A stretch of 64,000 nt of DNA from Paulownia fortunei (GCA_019321725.1 CM033108.1:10248060-10312059); one strand, 5' to 3'. Positions 21,606 to 34,935 are shown, counted from the stretch's first letter. Translations and numbers: made by a program. Notes: a model not told the origin generated them from the sequence alone.

Positions 21606-24600
21606 CACCAAATTCAATCCAAATGTACATTAAATTAACTTCAAATGTGCTCTAAATTCACATAGATATAAATTTTGTCACACAGTTTTCTCTATGAAAT
21701 CAACTGAATTTTGAAAATCAATAATAGGAAAGTTGTAGATTTGTCTACTAGATTTAGTTTTCAACTTGAATCACCTAATTTCAACCATTAGGAAGAAAAT
21801 TATGCTTGATTTAAGGAGATGTGTCAGCATATATAGATCATTTCTAATGCACACACTTAGACAAATTGTTTGCTATAATCAAGGTTGCATTGGGCTAGGC
21901 TTCCAACAGCAAATTTATAGTTTTATCCCTTGGTTTTTAAATAAAGTAATAATCAGGTCCATAGGGCTTTTGAGCAAGAAGTTATGCCAAAATACAAAAA
22001 CTACGCAAGTTTGGAAACATGCTTATATTGAATTTAATGCAACCCAACAATCACTTGCAAAGTCAAAGTAATTTGTTGCATATATTTTGATCTATACATG
22101 ATGGGTTTAGGCAACAAAAATAGCCATTTTCTTCTAATTGTGATGCTTCTTTGATCCTTTTTATCTTTCGAATTTCAATGCAGTGGCATCTTTCCTATCA
22201 CAAGAAAATTAATAATGTCAACAAATCAAGGTAAAATAAAAACATTATATAGTTGTTCATTAGAGAAACTGTCATTATGGGTGTAGTTTGAAATGAGTCG
22301 TCACAAACGAGTCCCGACAAATAAACAGCCACCACATTCTCTACTTTTTTCTTATTTCGAATCATAATGTTGAATTCCTGGAGTAAGAGAATCCACCTAA
22401 TTAGTCTACGTTTGGCATTTTTATTTTATTTTTTTGACAAAAGATATTTTAAAGCTACATGATCACTAAAAACAACAAATGGTGAGCTAACAAGATAAGA
22501 TCTTAACTTTTCTAATGCAAAAATACAACAAGTAATTCTTTTTCAATTGTTAAATAATTCAATTGATCACTATTCAGAGTTTTACTTGTATAGTAAAGAC
22601 ATGTGGTTTCTTATCTTTTCTTGTCCTCAGATAGCTCCAACAACATAGTCACTGGTATCACACATTATTTTAAAAAGTAATGTCCAATCTGGAGGCTGCA
22701 TGATTGTAATAGATGTAAGCATGCTTTTAAGCTTAACAAAAGCATTTTCTCAATTTTTACTCCATTCAAAAATAGTGCCTTTTGTTATAAGATTACTCCA
22801 AATGCAATCCAAATGTACATTAAATTAACTTCAAATGTGCTCTAAATTCACATAGATATAAATTTTGTCACACAGTTTTCTCTATGAAATCAACTGAATT
22901 TTGAAAATTACTAACAGGAAAGTAGTAGATTTGTCTATTAGATTTAGTTTTCAACTTGAATCACCTAATTTCAACTATTAGGGAGAAAATTATGCTTGAT
23001 TTAAGGAGATGTGTCAGCATATATAGATCATTTCTAATGCACATACTTAGACAAATTGTTTGCTATAATCAAGGTTGCATTGGGCTAGGCTTCCAACAGC
23101 AAATTTATAGTTTTATCCCTTGGTTTTTAAATAAAGTAATAATCAGCTCCATAGGGCTTTTGAGCAAGAAGTTATGCCGAAAATACAAAAACTACACAAG
23201 TTTGGAAACATGCTTATATTGAATTTAATGCAAGCCCAACAATCACTTGCAAAGTCAAAGTAATTTCTTGCATATATTTTGATCTATACATGATGGGTTT
23301 AGGCAACAAAAATAGCCATTTTCTTCTAATTGTGATGCTTCTTTGATCCTTTTTATCTTTGGAATTTCAATGTAGTGGCATCTTTCCTATCACAAGAAAA
23401 TTAATAATGTCAACAAATCAAGGTAAAATAAAAACATTATATAGTTGTTCATTAGAGAAAGTGTCATTAATGGGTGTAGTTTGAAATGAGTCGTCATAAA
23501 CGAGTCCCGACAAATAAACAGCCACCACATTCTCTACTGTTTTCTTATTTCGAATCATAATGTTGAATTCCTGGAGTAAGAGAATCCACCTAATTAGTCT
23601 ACGTTTGGCATTTTTATTTTATTTTTTTTACAAAAGATATTTTAAGGCTACATGATCACTAAAAACAACAAATGGTGAGCTAACAAGATAAGATCCAAAT
23701 AGTAATGTCCAATCTGGAGGCTGCATGATTGTAATAGATGTAAGCAAGCTTTTAAGCTTAACAAAAGCATTTTCTCAATTTTTACCCCATTCAAAAATAG
23801 TGCCTTTTGTTATAAGATTACACCAAATTCAATCCAAATGTACATTAAATTAACTTCAAATGTGCTCTAAATTTACATAGATATAAATTTTGTCACACAG
23901 TTTTCTCTATGAAATCAACTGAATTTTGAAAATTACTAACAGGAAAGTTGTAGATTTGTCTATTAGATTTAGTTTTCAACTTGAATCACCTAATTTCAAC
24001 CATTAGGGAGAAAATTATGCTTGATTTAAGGAGATGTGTCAGCATATATAGATCATTTCTAATGCACACACTTAGACAAATTGTTTGCTATAATCAAGGT
24101 TGCATTGGGCTAGGCTTCCAACAGCAAATTTATAGTTTTATCCCTTGGTTTTTAAATAAAGTAATAATCAGGTCCATAGGGCTATTGAGCAAGAAGTTAT
24201 GCCGAAAATACAAAACTACACAAGTTTGGAAACATGCTTATATTGAATTTAATGCAAGCCCAACAATCACTTGCAAAGTCAAAGTAATTTCTTGCATATA
24301 TTTTGATCTATACATGATGGGTTTAGGCAACAAAAATAGCCATTTTCTTCTAATTGTGATGCTTCTTTGATCCTTTTATCTTTGGAATTTCAATGTAGTG
24401 GCATCTTTCCTATCACAAGAAAATTAATAATGTCAACAAATCAAGGTAAAATAAAAACATTATATAGTTGTTCATTAGAGAAAGTGTCATTAATGGGTGT
24501 AGTTTGAAATGAGTCGTCACAAACGAGTCCCGACAAATAAACAGCCACCACATTCTCTACTCTTTTCTTATTTCGAATCATAATGTTGAATTCCTGGAGT

Positions 24601-27600
24601 AAGAGAATCCACCTAATTAGTCTACGTTTGGCATTTTTATTTTATTTTTTTGACAAAAGATATTTTAAAGCTACATGATCACTAAAAACAACAAATGGTG
24701 AGCTAACAAGATAAGATCTAAATTTTTCTAATGCAAAAATACAACAAGTAATTCTTTTTCAATTGTTAAATAATTCAATTGAGCACTATTCAGAGTTTTA
24801 CTTGTATAGTAAAGACATATGGTTTCTTATCTTTTCTTTGTCCTCAGATAGCTCCAACAACATAGTCACTGGTATCACACATTATTTTAAAAAGTAATGT
24901 CCAATCTGGAGGCTGCATGATTGTAATAGATGTAAGCATGCTTTTAAGCTTAACAAAAGCATTTTCTCAATTTTTACTCCATTCAAAAATAGTGCCTTTT
25001 GTTATAAGATTACTCCAAATTCAATCCAAATGTACATTAAATTAACTTCAAATGTGCTCTAAATTCACATAGATATAAATTTTGTCACACAGTTTTCTCT
25101 ATGAAATCAACTGAATTTTGAAAATTACTAACAGGAAAGTTGTAGATTTGTCTATTAGATTTAGTTTTCAACTTGAATCACCTAATTTCAACCATTAGGG
25201 AGAAAATTATGCTTGATTTAAGGAGATGTGTCAGCATATATAGATCATTTCTAATGCACACACTTAGACAAATTGTTTGCTATAATCAAGGTTGCATTGG
25301 GCTAGGCTTCCAACAGCAAATTTATAGTTTTATCCCTTGGTTTTTAAATAAAGTAATAATCAGGTCCATAGGGCTTTTGAGCAAGAAGTTATGCCGAAAA
25401 TACAAAAACTACACAAGTTTGGAAACATGCTTATATTGAATTTAATGCAAGCCCAACAATCACTTGCAAAGTCAAAGTAATTTCTTGCATATATTTTGAT
25501 CTATACATGATGGGTTTAGGCAACAAAAATAGCCATTTTCTTCTAATTGTGATGCTTCTTTGATCCTTTTATCTTTGGAATTTCAATACAGTGGCATCTT
25601 TCTATCACAAGAAAATTAATAATGTCAACAAATCAAGGTAAAATAAAAATATTATATAGTTGTTCATTAGAGAAAGTGTCATTAATGGGTGTAGTTTAAA
25701 ATGAGTCGTCACAAACGAGTCCCGACAAATAAACAGCCACCACATTCTCTACTCTTTTCTTATTTCGAATCATAATGTTGAATTCCTGGAGTAAGAGAAT
25801 CCACCTAATTAGTCTACGTTTGGCATTTTTATTTTATTTTTTTGACAAAAGATATTTTAAAGCTACATGATCACTAAAAACAACAAATGGTGAGCTAACA
25901 AGATAAGATCTAAATTTTTCTAATGCAAAAATACAACAAGTAATTCTTTTTCAATTGTTAAATAATTCAATTGAGCACTATTCAGAGTTTTACTTGTATA
26001 GTAAAGACATATGGTTTCTTATCTTTTCTTTGTCCTCAGATAGCTCCAACAACATAGTCACTGGTATCACACATTATTTTAAAAAGTAATGTCCAATCTG
26101 GAGGCTGCATGATTGTAATAGATGTAAGCATGCTTTTAAGCTTAACAAAAGCATTTTCTCAATTTTTACTCCATTCAAAAATAGTGCCTTTTGTTATAAG
26201 ATTACTCCAAATTCAATCCAAATGTACATTAAATTAACTTCAAATGTGCTCTAAATTCACATAGATATAAATTTTGTCACACAGTTTTCTCTATGAAATC
26301 AACTGAATTTTGAAAATTACTAACAGGAAAGTTGTAGATTTGTCTACTAGATTCTGTTTTCAACTTGAATCACCTAATTTCAACCATTAGGGAGAAAATT
26401 ATGCTTGATTTAAGGAGATGTGTCAGCATATATAGATCATTTCTAATGCACACACTTAGACAAATTGTTTGCTATAATCAAGGTTGCATTGGGCTAGGCT
26501 TCCAACAGCAAATTTATAGTTTTATCCCTTGGTTTTTAAATAAAGTAATAATCAGCTCCATAGGGCTTTTGAGCAAGAAGTTATGCCGAAAATACAAAAA
26601 CTACACAAGTTTGGAAACATGCTTATATTGAATTTAATGCAAGCCCAACAATCACTTGCAAAGTCAAAGTAATTTCTTGCATATATTTTGATCTATACAT
26701 GATGTGTTTAGGCAACAAAAATAGCCATTTTCTTCTAATTGTGATGCTTCTTTGATCCTTTTATCTTTGGAATTTCAATACAGTGGCATCTTTCTATCAC
26801 AAGAAAATTAATAATGTCAACAAATCAAGGTAAAATAAATATTATATAGTTGTTCATTTGAGAAAGTGTCATTAATGGGTGTAGTTTAAAATGAGTCGTC
26901 ACAAACGAGTCCCGACAAATAAACAGCCACCACATTCTCTACTCTTTTCTTATTTCGAATCATAATGTTGAATTCCTGGAGTAAGAGAATCCACCTAATT
27001 AGTCTACGTTTGGCATTTTTATTTTATTTTTTTGACAAAAGATATTTTAAAGCTACATGATCACTAAAAACAACAAATGGTGAGCTAACAAGATAAGATC
27101 CAAAAAGTAATGTCCAATCTGGAGGCTGCATGATTGTAATAGATGTAAGCAAGCTTTTAAGCTTAACAAAAGCATTTTCTCAATTTTTACCCCATTCAAA
27201 AATAGTGCTTTTGTTATAAGATTACACCAAATTCAATCCAAATGTACATTAAATTAACTTCAAATGTGCTCTAAATTTACATAGATATAAATTTTGTCAC
27301 ACAGTTTTCTCTATGAAATCAACTGAATTTTGAAAATTACTAACAGGAAAGTTGTAGATTTGTCTATTAGATTTAGTTTTCAACTTGAATCACCTAATTT
27401 CAACCATTAGGGAGAAAATTATGCTTGATTTAAGGAGATGTGTCAGCATATATAGATCATTTCTAATGCACACACTTAGACAAATTGTTTGCTATAATCA
27501 AGGTTGCATTGGGCTAGGCTTCCAACAGCAAATTTATAGTTTTATCCCTTGGTTTTTAAATAAAGTAATAATCAGGTCCATAGGGCTATTGAGCAAGAAG

Positions 27601-30600
27601 TTATGCCGAAAATACAAAAACTACACAAGTTTGGAAACATGCTTATATTGAATTTAATGCAAGCCCAACAATCACTTGCAAAGTCAAAGTAATTTCTTGC
27701 ATATATTTTGATCTATACATGATGGGTTTAGGCAACAAAAATAGCCATTTTCTTCTAATTGTGATGCTTCTTTGATCCTTTTATCTTTGGAATTTCAATG
27801 TAGTGGCATCTTTCCTATCACAAGAAAATTAATAATGTCAACAAATCAAGGTAAAATAAAAACATTATATAGTTGTTCATTAGAGAAAGTGTCATTAATG
27901 GGTGTAGTTTGAAATGAGTCGTCACAAACGAGTCCCGACAAATAAACAGCCACCACATTCTCTACTCTTTTCTTATTTCGAATCATAATGTTGAATTCCT
28001 GGAGTAAGAGAATCCACCTAATTAGTCTACGTTTGGCATTTTTATTTTATTTTTTTGACAAAAGATATTTTAAAGCTACATGATCACTAAAAACAACAAA
28101 TGGTGAGCTAACAAGATAAGATCTAAATTTTTCTAATGCAAAAATACAACAAGTAATTCTTTTTCAATTGTTAAATAATTCAATTGAGCACTATTCAGAG
28201 TTTTACTTGTATAGTAAAGACATATGGTTTCTTATCTTTTCTTTGTCCTCAGATAGCTCCAACAACATAGTCACTGGTATCACACATTATTTTAAAAAGT
28301 AATGTCCAATCTGGAGGCTGCATGATTGTAATAGATGTAAGCATGCTTTTAAGCTTAACAAAAGCATTTTCTCAATTTTTACTCCATTCAAAAATAGTGC
28401 CTTTTGTTATAAGATTACTCCAAATTCAATCCAAATGTACATTAAATTAACTTCAAATGTGCTCTAAATTCACATAGATATAAATTTTGTCACACAGTTT
28501 TCTCTATGAAATCAACTGAATTTTGAAAATTACTAACAGGAAAGTTGTAGATTTGTCTACTAGATTTAGTTTTCAACTTGAATCACCTAATTTCAACCAT
28601 TAGGGAGAAAATTATGCTTGATTTAAGGAGATGTGTCAGCATATATAGATCATTTCTAATGCACACACTTAGACAAATTGTTTGCTATAATCAAGGTTGC
28701 ATTGGGCTAGGCTTCCAACAGCAAATTTATAGTTTTATCCCTTGGTTTTTAAATAAAGTAATAATCAGGTCCATAGGGCTTTTGAGCAAGAAGTTATGCC
28801 CAAAATACAAAAACTACACAAGTTTGGAAACATGCTTATATTGAATTTAATGCAAGCCCAACAATCACTTGCAAAGTCAAAGTAATTTGTTGCATATATT
28901 TTGATCTATACATGATGTGTTTAGGCAACAAAAATAGCCATTTTCTTCTAATTGTGATGCTTCTTTGATCCTTTTATCTTTGGAATTTCAATACAGTGGC
29001 ATCTTTCTATCACAAGAAAATTAATAATGTCAACAAATCAAGGTAAAATAAAAATTTATATAGTTGTTCATTAGAGAAAGTGTCATTAATGGGTGTAGTT
29101 TAAAATGAGTCGTCACAAACGAGTCCCGACAAATAAACAGCCACCACATTCTCTACTCTTTTCTTATTTCGAATCATAATGTTGAATTCCTGGAGTAAGA
29201 GAATCCACCTAATTAGTCTACGTTTGGCATTTTTATTTTATTTTTTTGACAAAAGATATTTTAAAGCTACATGATCACTAAAAACAACAAATGGTGAGCT
29301 AACAAGATAAGATCTAAATTTTTCTAATGCAAAAATACAACAAGTAATTCTTTTTCAATTGTTAAATAATTCAATTGAGCACTATTCAGAGTTTTACTTG
29401 TATAGTAAAGACATATGGTTTCTTATCTTTTCTTTGTCCTCAGATAGCTCCAACAACATAGTCACTGGTATCACACATTATTTTAAAAAGTAATGTCCAA
29501 TCTGGAGGCTGCATGATTGTAATAGATGTAAGCATGCTTTTAAGCTTAACAAAAGCATTTTCTCAATTTTTACTCCATTCAAAAATAGTGCCTTTTGTTA
29601 TAAGATTACTCCAAATTCAATCCAAATGTACATTAAATTAACTTCAAATGTGCTCTAAATTCACATAGATATAAATTTTGTCACACAGTTTTCTCTATGA
29701 AATCAACTGAATTTTGAAAATTACTAACAGGAAAGTTGTAGATTTGTCTATTAGATTTAGTTTTCAACTTGAATCAACTAATTTCAACTATTAGGGAGAA
29801 AATTATGCTTGATTTAAGGAGATGTGTCAGCATATATAGATCATTTCTAATGCACACACTTAGACAAATTGTTTGCTATAATCAAGGTTGCATTGGGTTA
29901 GGCTTCCAACAGCAAATTTATAGTTTTATCCCTTGGTTTTTAAATAAAGTAATAATCAGGTCCATAGGGCTATTGAGCAAGAAGTTATGCCCAAAATACA
30001 AACTACACAAGTTTGGAAACATGCTTATATTGAATTTAATGCAAGCCCAACAATCACTTGCAAAGTCAAAGTAATTTGTTGCATATATTTTGATCTATAC
30101 ATGATGGGTTTAGGCAACAAAAATAGCCATTTTCTTCTAATTGTGATGCTTCTTTGATCATTTTATCTTTGGAATTTCAATGTAGTGGCATCTTTCCTAT
30201 CACAAGAAAATTAATAATGTCAACAAATCAAGGTAAAATAAAAACATTATATAGTTGTTCATTAGAGAAAGTGTCATTAATGGGTGTAGTTTGAAATGAG
30301 TCGTCACAAACGAGTCCCGACAAATAAACAGCCACCACATTCTCTACTCTTTTCTTATTTCGAATCATAATGTTGAATTCCTAGAGTAAGAGAATCCACC
30401 TAATTAGTCTACGTTTGGCATTTTTATTTTATTTTTTTGACAAAAGATATTTTAAAGCTACATGATCACTAAAAACAACAAATGGTGAGCTAACAAGATA
30501 AGATCTAAATTTTTCTAATGCAAAAATACAACAAGTAATTCTTTTTCAATTGTTAAATAATTCAATTAAGCACTATTCAGAGTTTTACTTGTATAGTAAA

Positions 30601-31047
30601 GACATATGGTTTCTTATCTTTTCTTTGTCCTCAGATAGCTCCAACAACATAGTCACTGGTATCACACATTATTTTAAAAAGTAATGTCCAATCTGGAGGC
30701 TGCATGATTGTAATAGATGTAAGCATGCTTTTAAGCTTAACAAAAGCATTTTCTCAATTTTTACTCCGTTCAAAAATAGTGCCTTTTGTTATAAGATTAC
30801 TCCAAATTCAATCCAAATGTACATTAAATTAACTTCAAATGTGCTCTAAATTCACATAGATATAAATTTTGTCACACAGTTTTCTCTATGAAATCAACTG
30901 AATTTTGAAAATTAATAACAGGAAAGTTGTAGATTTGTCTATTAGATTTAGTTTTTAACTTGAATCACCTAATTTCAACCATTAGGGAGAAAATTATGCT
31001 TGATTTAAGGAGATGTGTCAGCATATATAGATCATTTCTAATGCACA
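21606..31047. repeat. Tandem array: 8 full and 1 partial composite units (~1.19 kb)
   Basis: The anchor AAATGTACATTAAATTAACT recurs at 21621, 22811, 23836, 25028, 26220, 27240, 28433, 29624 and 30815, giving periods of 1190, 1025, 1192, 1192, 1020, 1193, 1191 and 1191 bases. Each unit has two parts. The first (about 550 bases) is antisense to the start half of an Athila-type LTR (GGCTTCCAACAG, CATAGGGCTTTTGA, GAAGTTATGC as at 11600-11720). The second is antisense to RNase H/RT (compare 16441-17075). The LTR-to-pol junction is at about 22150 in unit 1, and the pol-to-LTR junction follows TTGTTATAAGATTAC. The two short units (starting 22811 and 26220) lack the same block of about 170 bases. Each unit has a frame of about 88 codons beginning TTG, antisense to the LTR; I do not consider these genes. 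Confidence 0.93.
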
Positions 31048-31951
31048 CTATTAGTTATTGAATTTCTTAATCTAAGTAGTTGATTTTATATTGAAATAAG
31101 AAGAAACTAAGGTGGATCAATATTAGATATAAATGGGATATATAGGTTATAATTTTGGAAGTGCTAAAAGTGTTACTAGTAACCTTATACGGTTTAATTT
31201 GATTTGATCAAGTTATTTCAAAAGTATATATTTATAAATTAGCATACTTGGGATATTGGACATGATATAATATGATTTAAGTGTCATATTACAATACCCA
31301 TATGTGCATATGATTTTAGAAATGCAAACTAGATAATTCTTTAAGAATCAGATGCGAATCGGTTTGGAGATCGAATGAACGGACATAGGAATTACCTATG
31401 GGAATGAATGGTGATTAAGATAGGTTGCAACCAAATAAAAATAGGTGAGACACACAAGATTAGGGCTGCAAGATAAGGGAGAAAATTAGATTTGCCATTT
31501 ACTTGCCACCTCATGCTTTCTTATTAAGCTTAAGCTAACATCTCAAGCTAACACCTCAAACCCTTCACCCTTAAGCAACGACCAGACCCTCATTTCAGCC
31601 ATTTTCATCTTCCAAACACACACCTTAAGGTCTCCAAGTGATCCAAATTGATTCCAAGTTGAAATAAAAGCAAGAAAAGTAAAGGAGAAGTGATTACCAT
31701 CAAGTTAACCTCAAAATCTGCATAGGTAACACTTATCTACAGTTTTGCCTTTGGTTTTCAGATTATTATGAATGGTTTTATTGTTTATTAAGCTTTCAAT
31801 ATCTCTTATAAAAGTGTTAGGAAGTTTTTAGTTAGACTTTGGTGCACAAAGAAAGGGTTTTTTATGACAAACACTTAATAGGAAATACTTGTGGCAGAAA
31901 TTGTCATCTTACTGTTTTCTTGTGTTTTAGGCTTCAAAAGTGTATGAATAA

Positions 31952-32197
31952 AAAAGTTTCTTTGTATAGTAAAGACATATGGTTTCTTATCTTTTCTTTG
32001 TCCTCAGATAGCTCCAATAACATAGTCACTGGTATCACACATTATTTTAAAAAGTAATGTCCAATCTGGAGGCTACATGATTGTAATAGATGTAAGCATG
32101 CCTTTAAGCTTAACAAAAGCATTTTATCAATTTTTACTCCATTAAAAAATAGTGCCTTTTGTTATAAGATTACACAAAATTCAAAAATAGTGCCTTT
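31952..32197 (+). repeat. Array-unit fragment embedded in the gypsy LTR
   Basis: Reads TTTGTATAGTAAAGACATAT, GTCACTGGTATCACACATTA and GATTGTAATAGATGTAAGC, which match the array units rather than the parent pol copy at 16861-17070. It replaces about 350 bases present at the same place in the other LTR copy (about 59168-59515). The word AAAAATAGTGCCTTT occurs twice at its right end. Confidence 0.85.
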
Positions 32198-32969
32198 CAG
32201 TATGTCGTGAAGAGAGCTGAACTTGGAAAGCTATATCCGTGATTTTTAGCAATTCTATAATATGGTTACATTTATATATATCTTATCTAAGTGTGGTAAA
32301 AATTTGGGAGTGATTGGATATGCTTAGGGATGTTAAAATTATCATGCAACTAAACTTGATAGTAAGAAAATATGAAAATGTGAATCTGCCACATTTGATC
32401 ACTTAGCATGTTTCAACCTAGACATGTTGCTATTGAGTGTTAACAATTAGGTACATGCTATTAGAGTTATAATACTTCAATTACATGATGTTTGCATGTA
32501 TTTAAGATGAGAAATTGAGGTATTTGAGGGGCTATATTGGGTTCTAGTTTGGGAAAGCTTGATTATTAGCTTATAGCTTGGTGTTTAAGGTCTAGTATGA
32601 GATTTTGTGCTTTCAACTTGCCAAATTGGGAATGGTGCTTGATGTTGGATAATATTACAGGCTATTTTACATCTAAGGTTGGAGAGGAATACTAAACAAA
32701 TTTAGACTAAGCCACCAACCAAGTGAAAGGTAAGTAAAGATTCATGTGCAACTACAATGCATAGACATAGTAAATGTGTGATTTATATGTAATACCATTG
32801 ATCATATGTGCGTAGCAGAGGGCATGCATTACTATCATTCATGTCCATTGAGCATACATACATGGGCATTGGCACGTGCATACATCATATACAAGAATTG
32901 TGATAAATCGTGCATTGCACCACATGATTCTGAGAAAGGAAAATATTTTACTGACCACTACTAGTGCAC

Positions 32970-33065
32970 CAAAGCATGCATGGATTTGCATGGTTTTATG
33001 CATGGATTTGCAGGTTCGCATGTATGGATTTGCATGCGTATGAGTATGCATGGATTTGCATGCTT
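32970..33065 (+). repeat. Short tandem repeat cluster rich in TGCATG
   Basis: Variants of GCATGGATTTGCATG are repeated four to five times. TGCATG occurs at least six times in about 95 bases. The same cluster, inverted, begins at 58314 beside the N gap. TGCATG/CATGCA is the RY motif bound by plant B3-domain factors; function here is speculative. Confidence 0.7.
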
Positions 33066-33716
33066 ATATGATTATTGGCCATTGGATTATGGCGGTGTAC
33101 AGAGCTCTTTTCCGGTGCATGGGATAGTAGTGTTGGTCAGGGGCCCAAGAAAGAAATAATTTTGAGAGAAATATTTTGATGCATAAAGTTGCATTGTGAG
33201 CATAGCATTTTGAGTTGCATGACTTGATATTGTGGATTATTCTTTGACATGCATAATCTTTACTTGCTGAGCGTTAGCTCATATAGTTTATGCATTGTAG
33301 GTGAGTACGACGATACTTGAAGCATCTTTTATTGGCTGGGCGGCGGTTGGAGCTCCTGCAGGTGCCTGAGAGAGTGTGTACATGGATGACGACCTGTTGG
33401 GCTATTTTGTTGGCGTGTTATATTTTGAGTCTGTTGTATTATATTTTTAGACTGGTACTATATTTCGCTTTTAAAACTTTACTGTAAATAAGTATGTAAA
33501 TATTGGGTTATTGTGGGTGTTGTATTTTTATATAAATATTGATCCTGCTATATACATGACATGTGTTAGAAAGTATTTTAAACAGGGTTGTGCATGTAAG
33601 AAGTGATATATCTTTTCTTAAAGTGTTACAAAAAAAAAATATTCCATGCATGCACACAGGTTCTATCATGTTAAATTATAATATATATCTAGTTGTGTAG
33701 TAATGGGGATGTTACA

Positions 33717-34362
33717 ACAAGATTCTTTTCTTCACACCTGATTAATACATTTTCTAAATTAGACAAGCAATCGTCAAATGAATTACCAAAAATAGAAAAA
33801 TCATCCATAAAGACTTCAAAAAAACATTCTACCATGTCACTAAAAATACTAAACATGGATCATTGGAATGTAACTGGTGCATTACATAATCCAAAAGGCA
33901 TCATTCGATATGCAAAAGCTCCAAAAGGACATGTAAAAGTAGTTTTTTCTTAATCTTCAAGTATAATTGTAATTTGATTATAACCAGAATATCCATCTAA
34001 GAAGCAGTAAAATTCATGTCCCACAACTCTTTTTAAGATTTGATCCATGAAAGGTAATGGAAAATGATCTTTTCTAGTAACTGAGTTGAGTTTCCTAAAG
34101 TCAATGCACATTCGCTAACCAGTAACAATCCTAGTTGGAATTAATTCGTCATTCTCATTCTTGACTATAGTAACTCCAGATTCCTTTGATACAAATTGAG
34201 TAGGACTTATCCATTTACTGTCAGAAATAGAATAAATGATTTAATTATCTAAGAGTTTAATGATTTCATTTCTCACTATTTCTTTTATATTAGGATTTAG
34301 TCTTTATTGCATTTCTCTAAAAGGTTTAGAATTTTCCTATAGATAGATGTTGTGTGTGCAAA
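33717..34362 (-). pseudogene. Athila-type RT fragment
   Basis: Minus-strand copy of the RT segment at 17301-17945, with the same order of blocks: the start of the linker to RT at about 34350, DYRKLN wording at about 34090-34110, MPFG at about 33890, and the region around the catalytic box at about 33800. Stops break all frames. The LTR ending at 33716 abuts it directly. The part equivalent to 17075-17300 is missing between the array and this fragment. Confidence 0.8.
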
Positions 34363-34711
34363 TATGATTTTGGATATATTTCTCCACTCGCGCACCAACA
34401 CCATGACAATATAGGCACACCAACACCACGACTATATAGATAATTCCACTCACTCATTCATGATATATCTCCGAATTAAAAGATTAACAAAACATAATTA
34501 GTAAGTAAATAATACACCTTTACCCTACATAAAGTCCATCACCCTTAGGTTTGAAAGTATTAATCTCCCTTGATGCAAGAAAAGCTAATAATGTATGCAC
34601 AACAATTTCATATTTAGAAGTAGCGCTACAAAAAGTGAGGAAATAAATTGATTGATGCTCACAAGAGAGTAGGCAGCTTAGTTAGAGAATGGTTGTTTCT
34701 GCAGGATATAT
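34363..34711. other. No gene recognised
   Basis: AT-rich sequence with a local duplication of ACACCAACACCAYGACWATATAG (about 34396-34440, two copies about 30 bases apart). I see no coding similarity. Confidence 0.35.
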
Positions 34712-34935
34712 TGTTACAGTAGTGCTCGACAAGCTAATTAGTGGCGATCTTTTATACTCTTGTAAAAATAATCTTATTTGTGATGTTTTAATAAAAGATA
34801 TTTTCTTTATCTTTAATTTTATTCTCAATTAGATAAAGTTTTTAAATCATAAATAACTATAAGGCATGGTCACGCATATAATGGTAATTCTGAAAATACC
34901 TCCATGCCTTTGATCTTAAACTTGTTTATGGTGAC
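34712..34935 (+). repeat. Copia LTR start fragment
   Basis: Starts TGTTACAGTAGTGCTCGAC and follows the start of the LTR at 1908 (TGTTAGAGTAGTGCTCGGC), through TATACTCTTGT, AGATAAAGT, GGCATGGT and TGATCTTAAA. Only the first 220 or so bases are present. Confidence 0.7.

Larger units (their letters stand above)
31048..33716 (+). repeat. Ty3/gypsy LTR (5'-truncated, with an internal foreign piece)
   Basis: Aligns in reverse complement with 58314-60539. That copy starts TGTGATACCCGAGCC; here the first 170 or so bases are missing and the LTR starts within TATTAGTTATTGAATT, joined to the array. It ends GATGTTACA at 33716. A stretch of the LTR is replaced by array sequence at 31952-32197. A short-repeat cluster lies at 32970-33065. 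The parent family is not certain; the TGTGATACCC start and TTACA end are common in plant gypsy elements of the Tekay type. Confidence 0.8.

Noticed and set aside
21766..30074. Eight near-identical frames of 88-129 codons starting MNHLIST or MNQLIST
   Set aside because: They start at TTG, not ATG, are antisense to the LTR part of each array unit, and repeat only because the DNA repeats. No sign of a protein family.
21606..31047. CRISPR-like array
   Set aside because: The repeats are over 1 kb, contiguous without unique spacers, and derived from retrotransposons in a plant genome.
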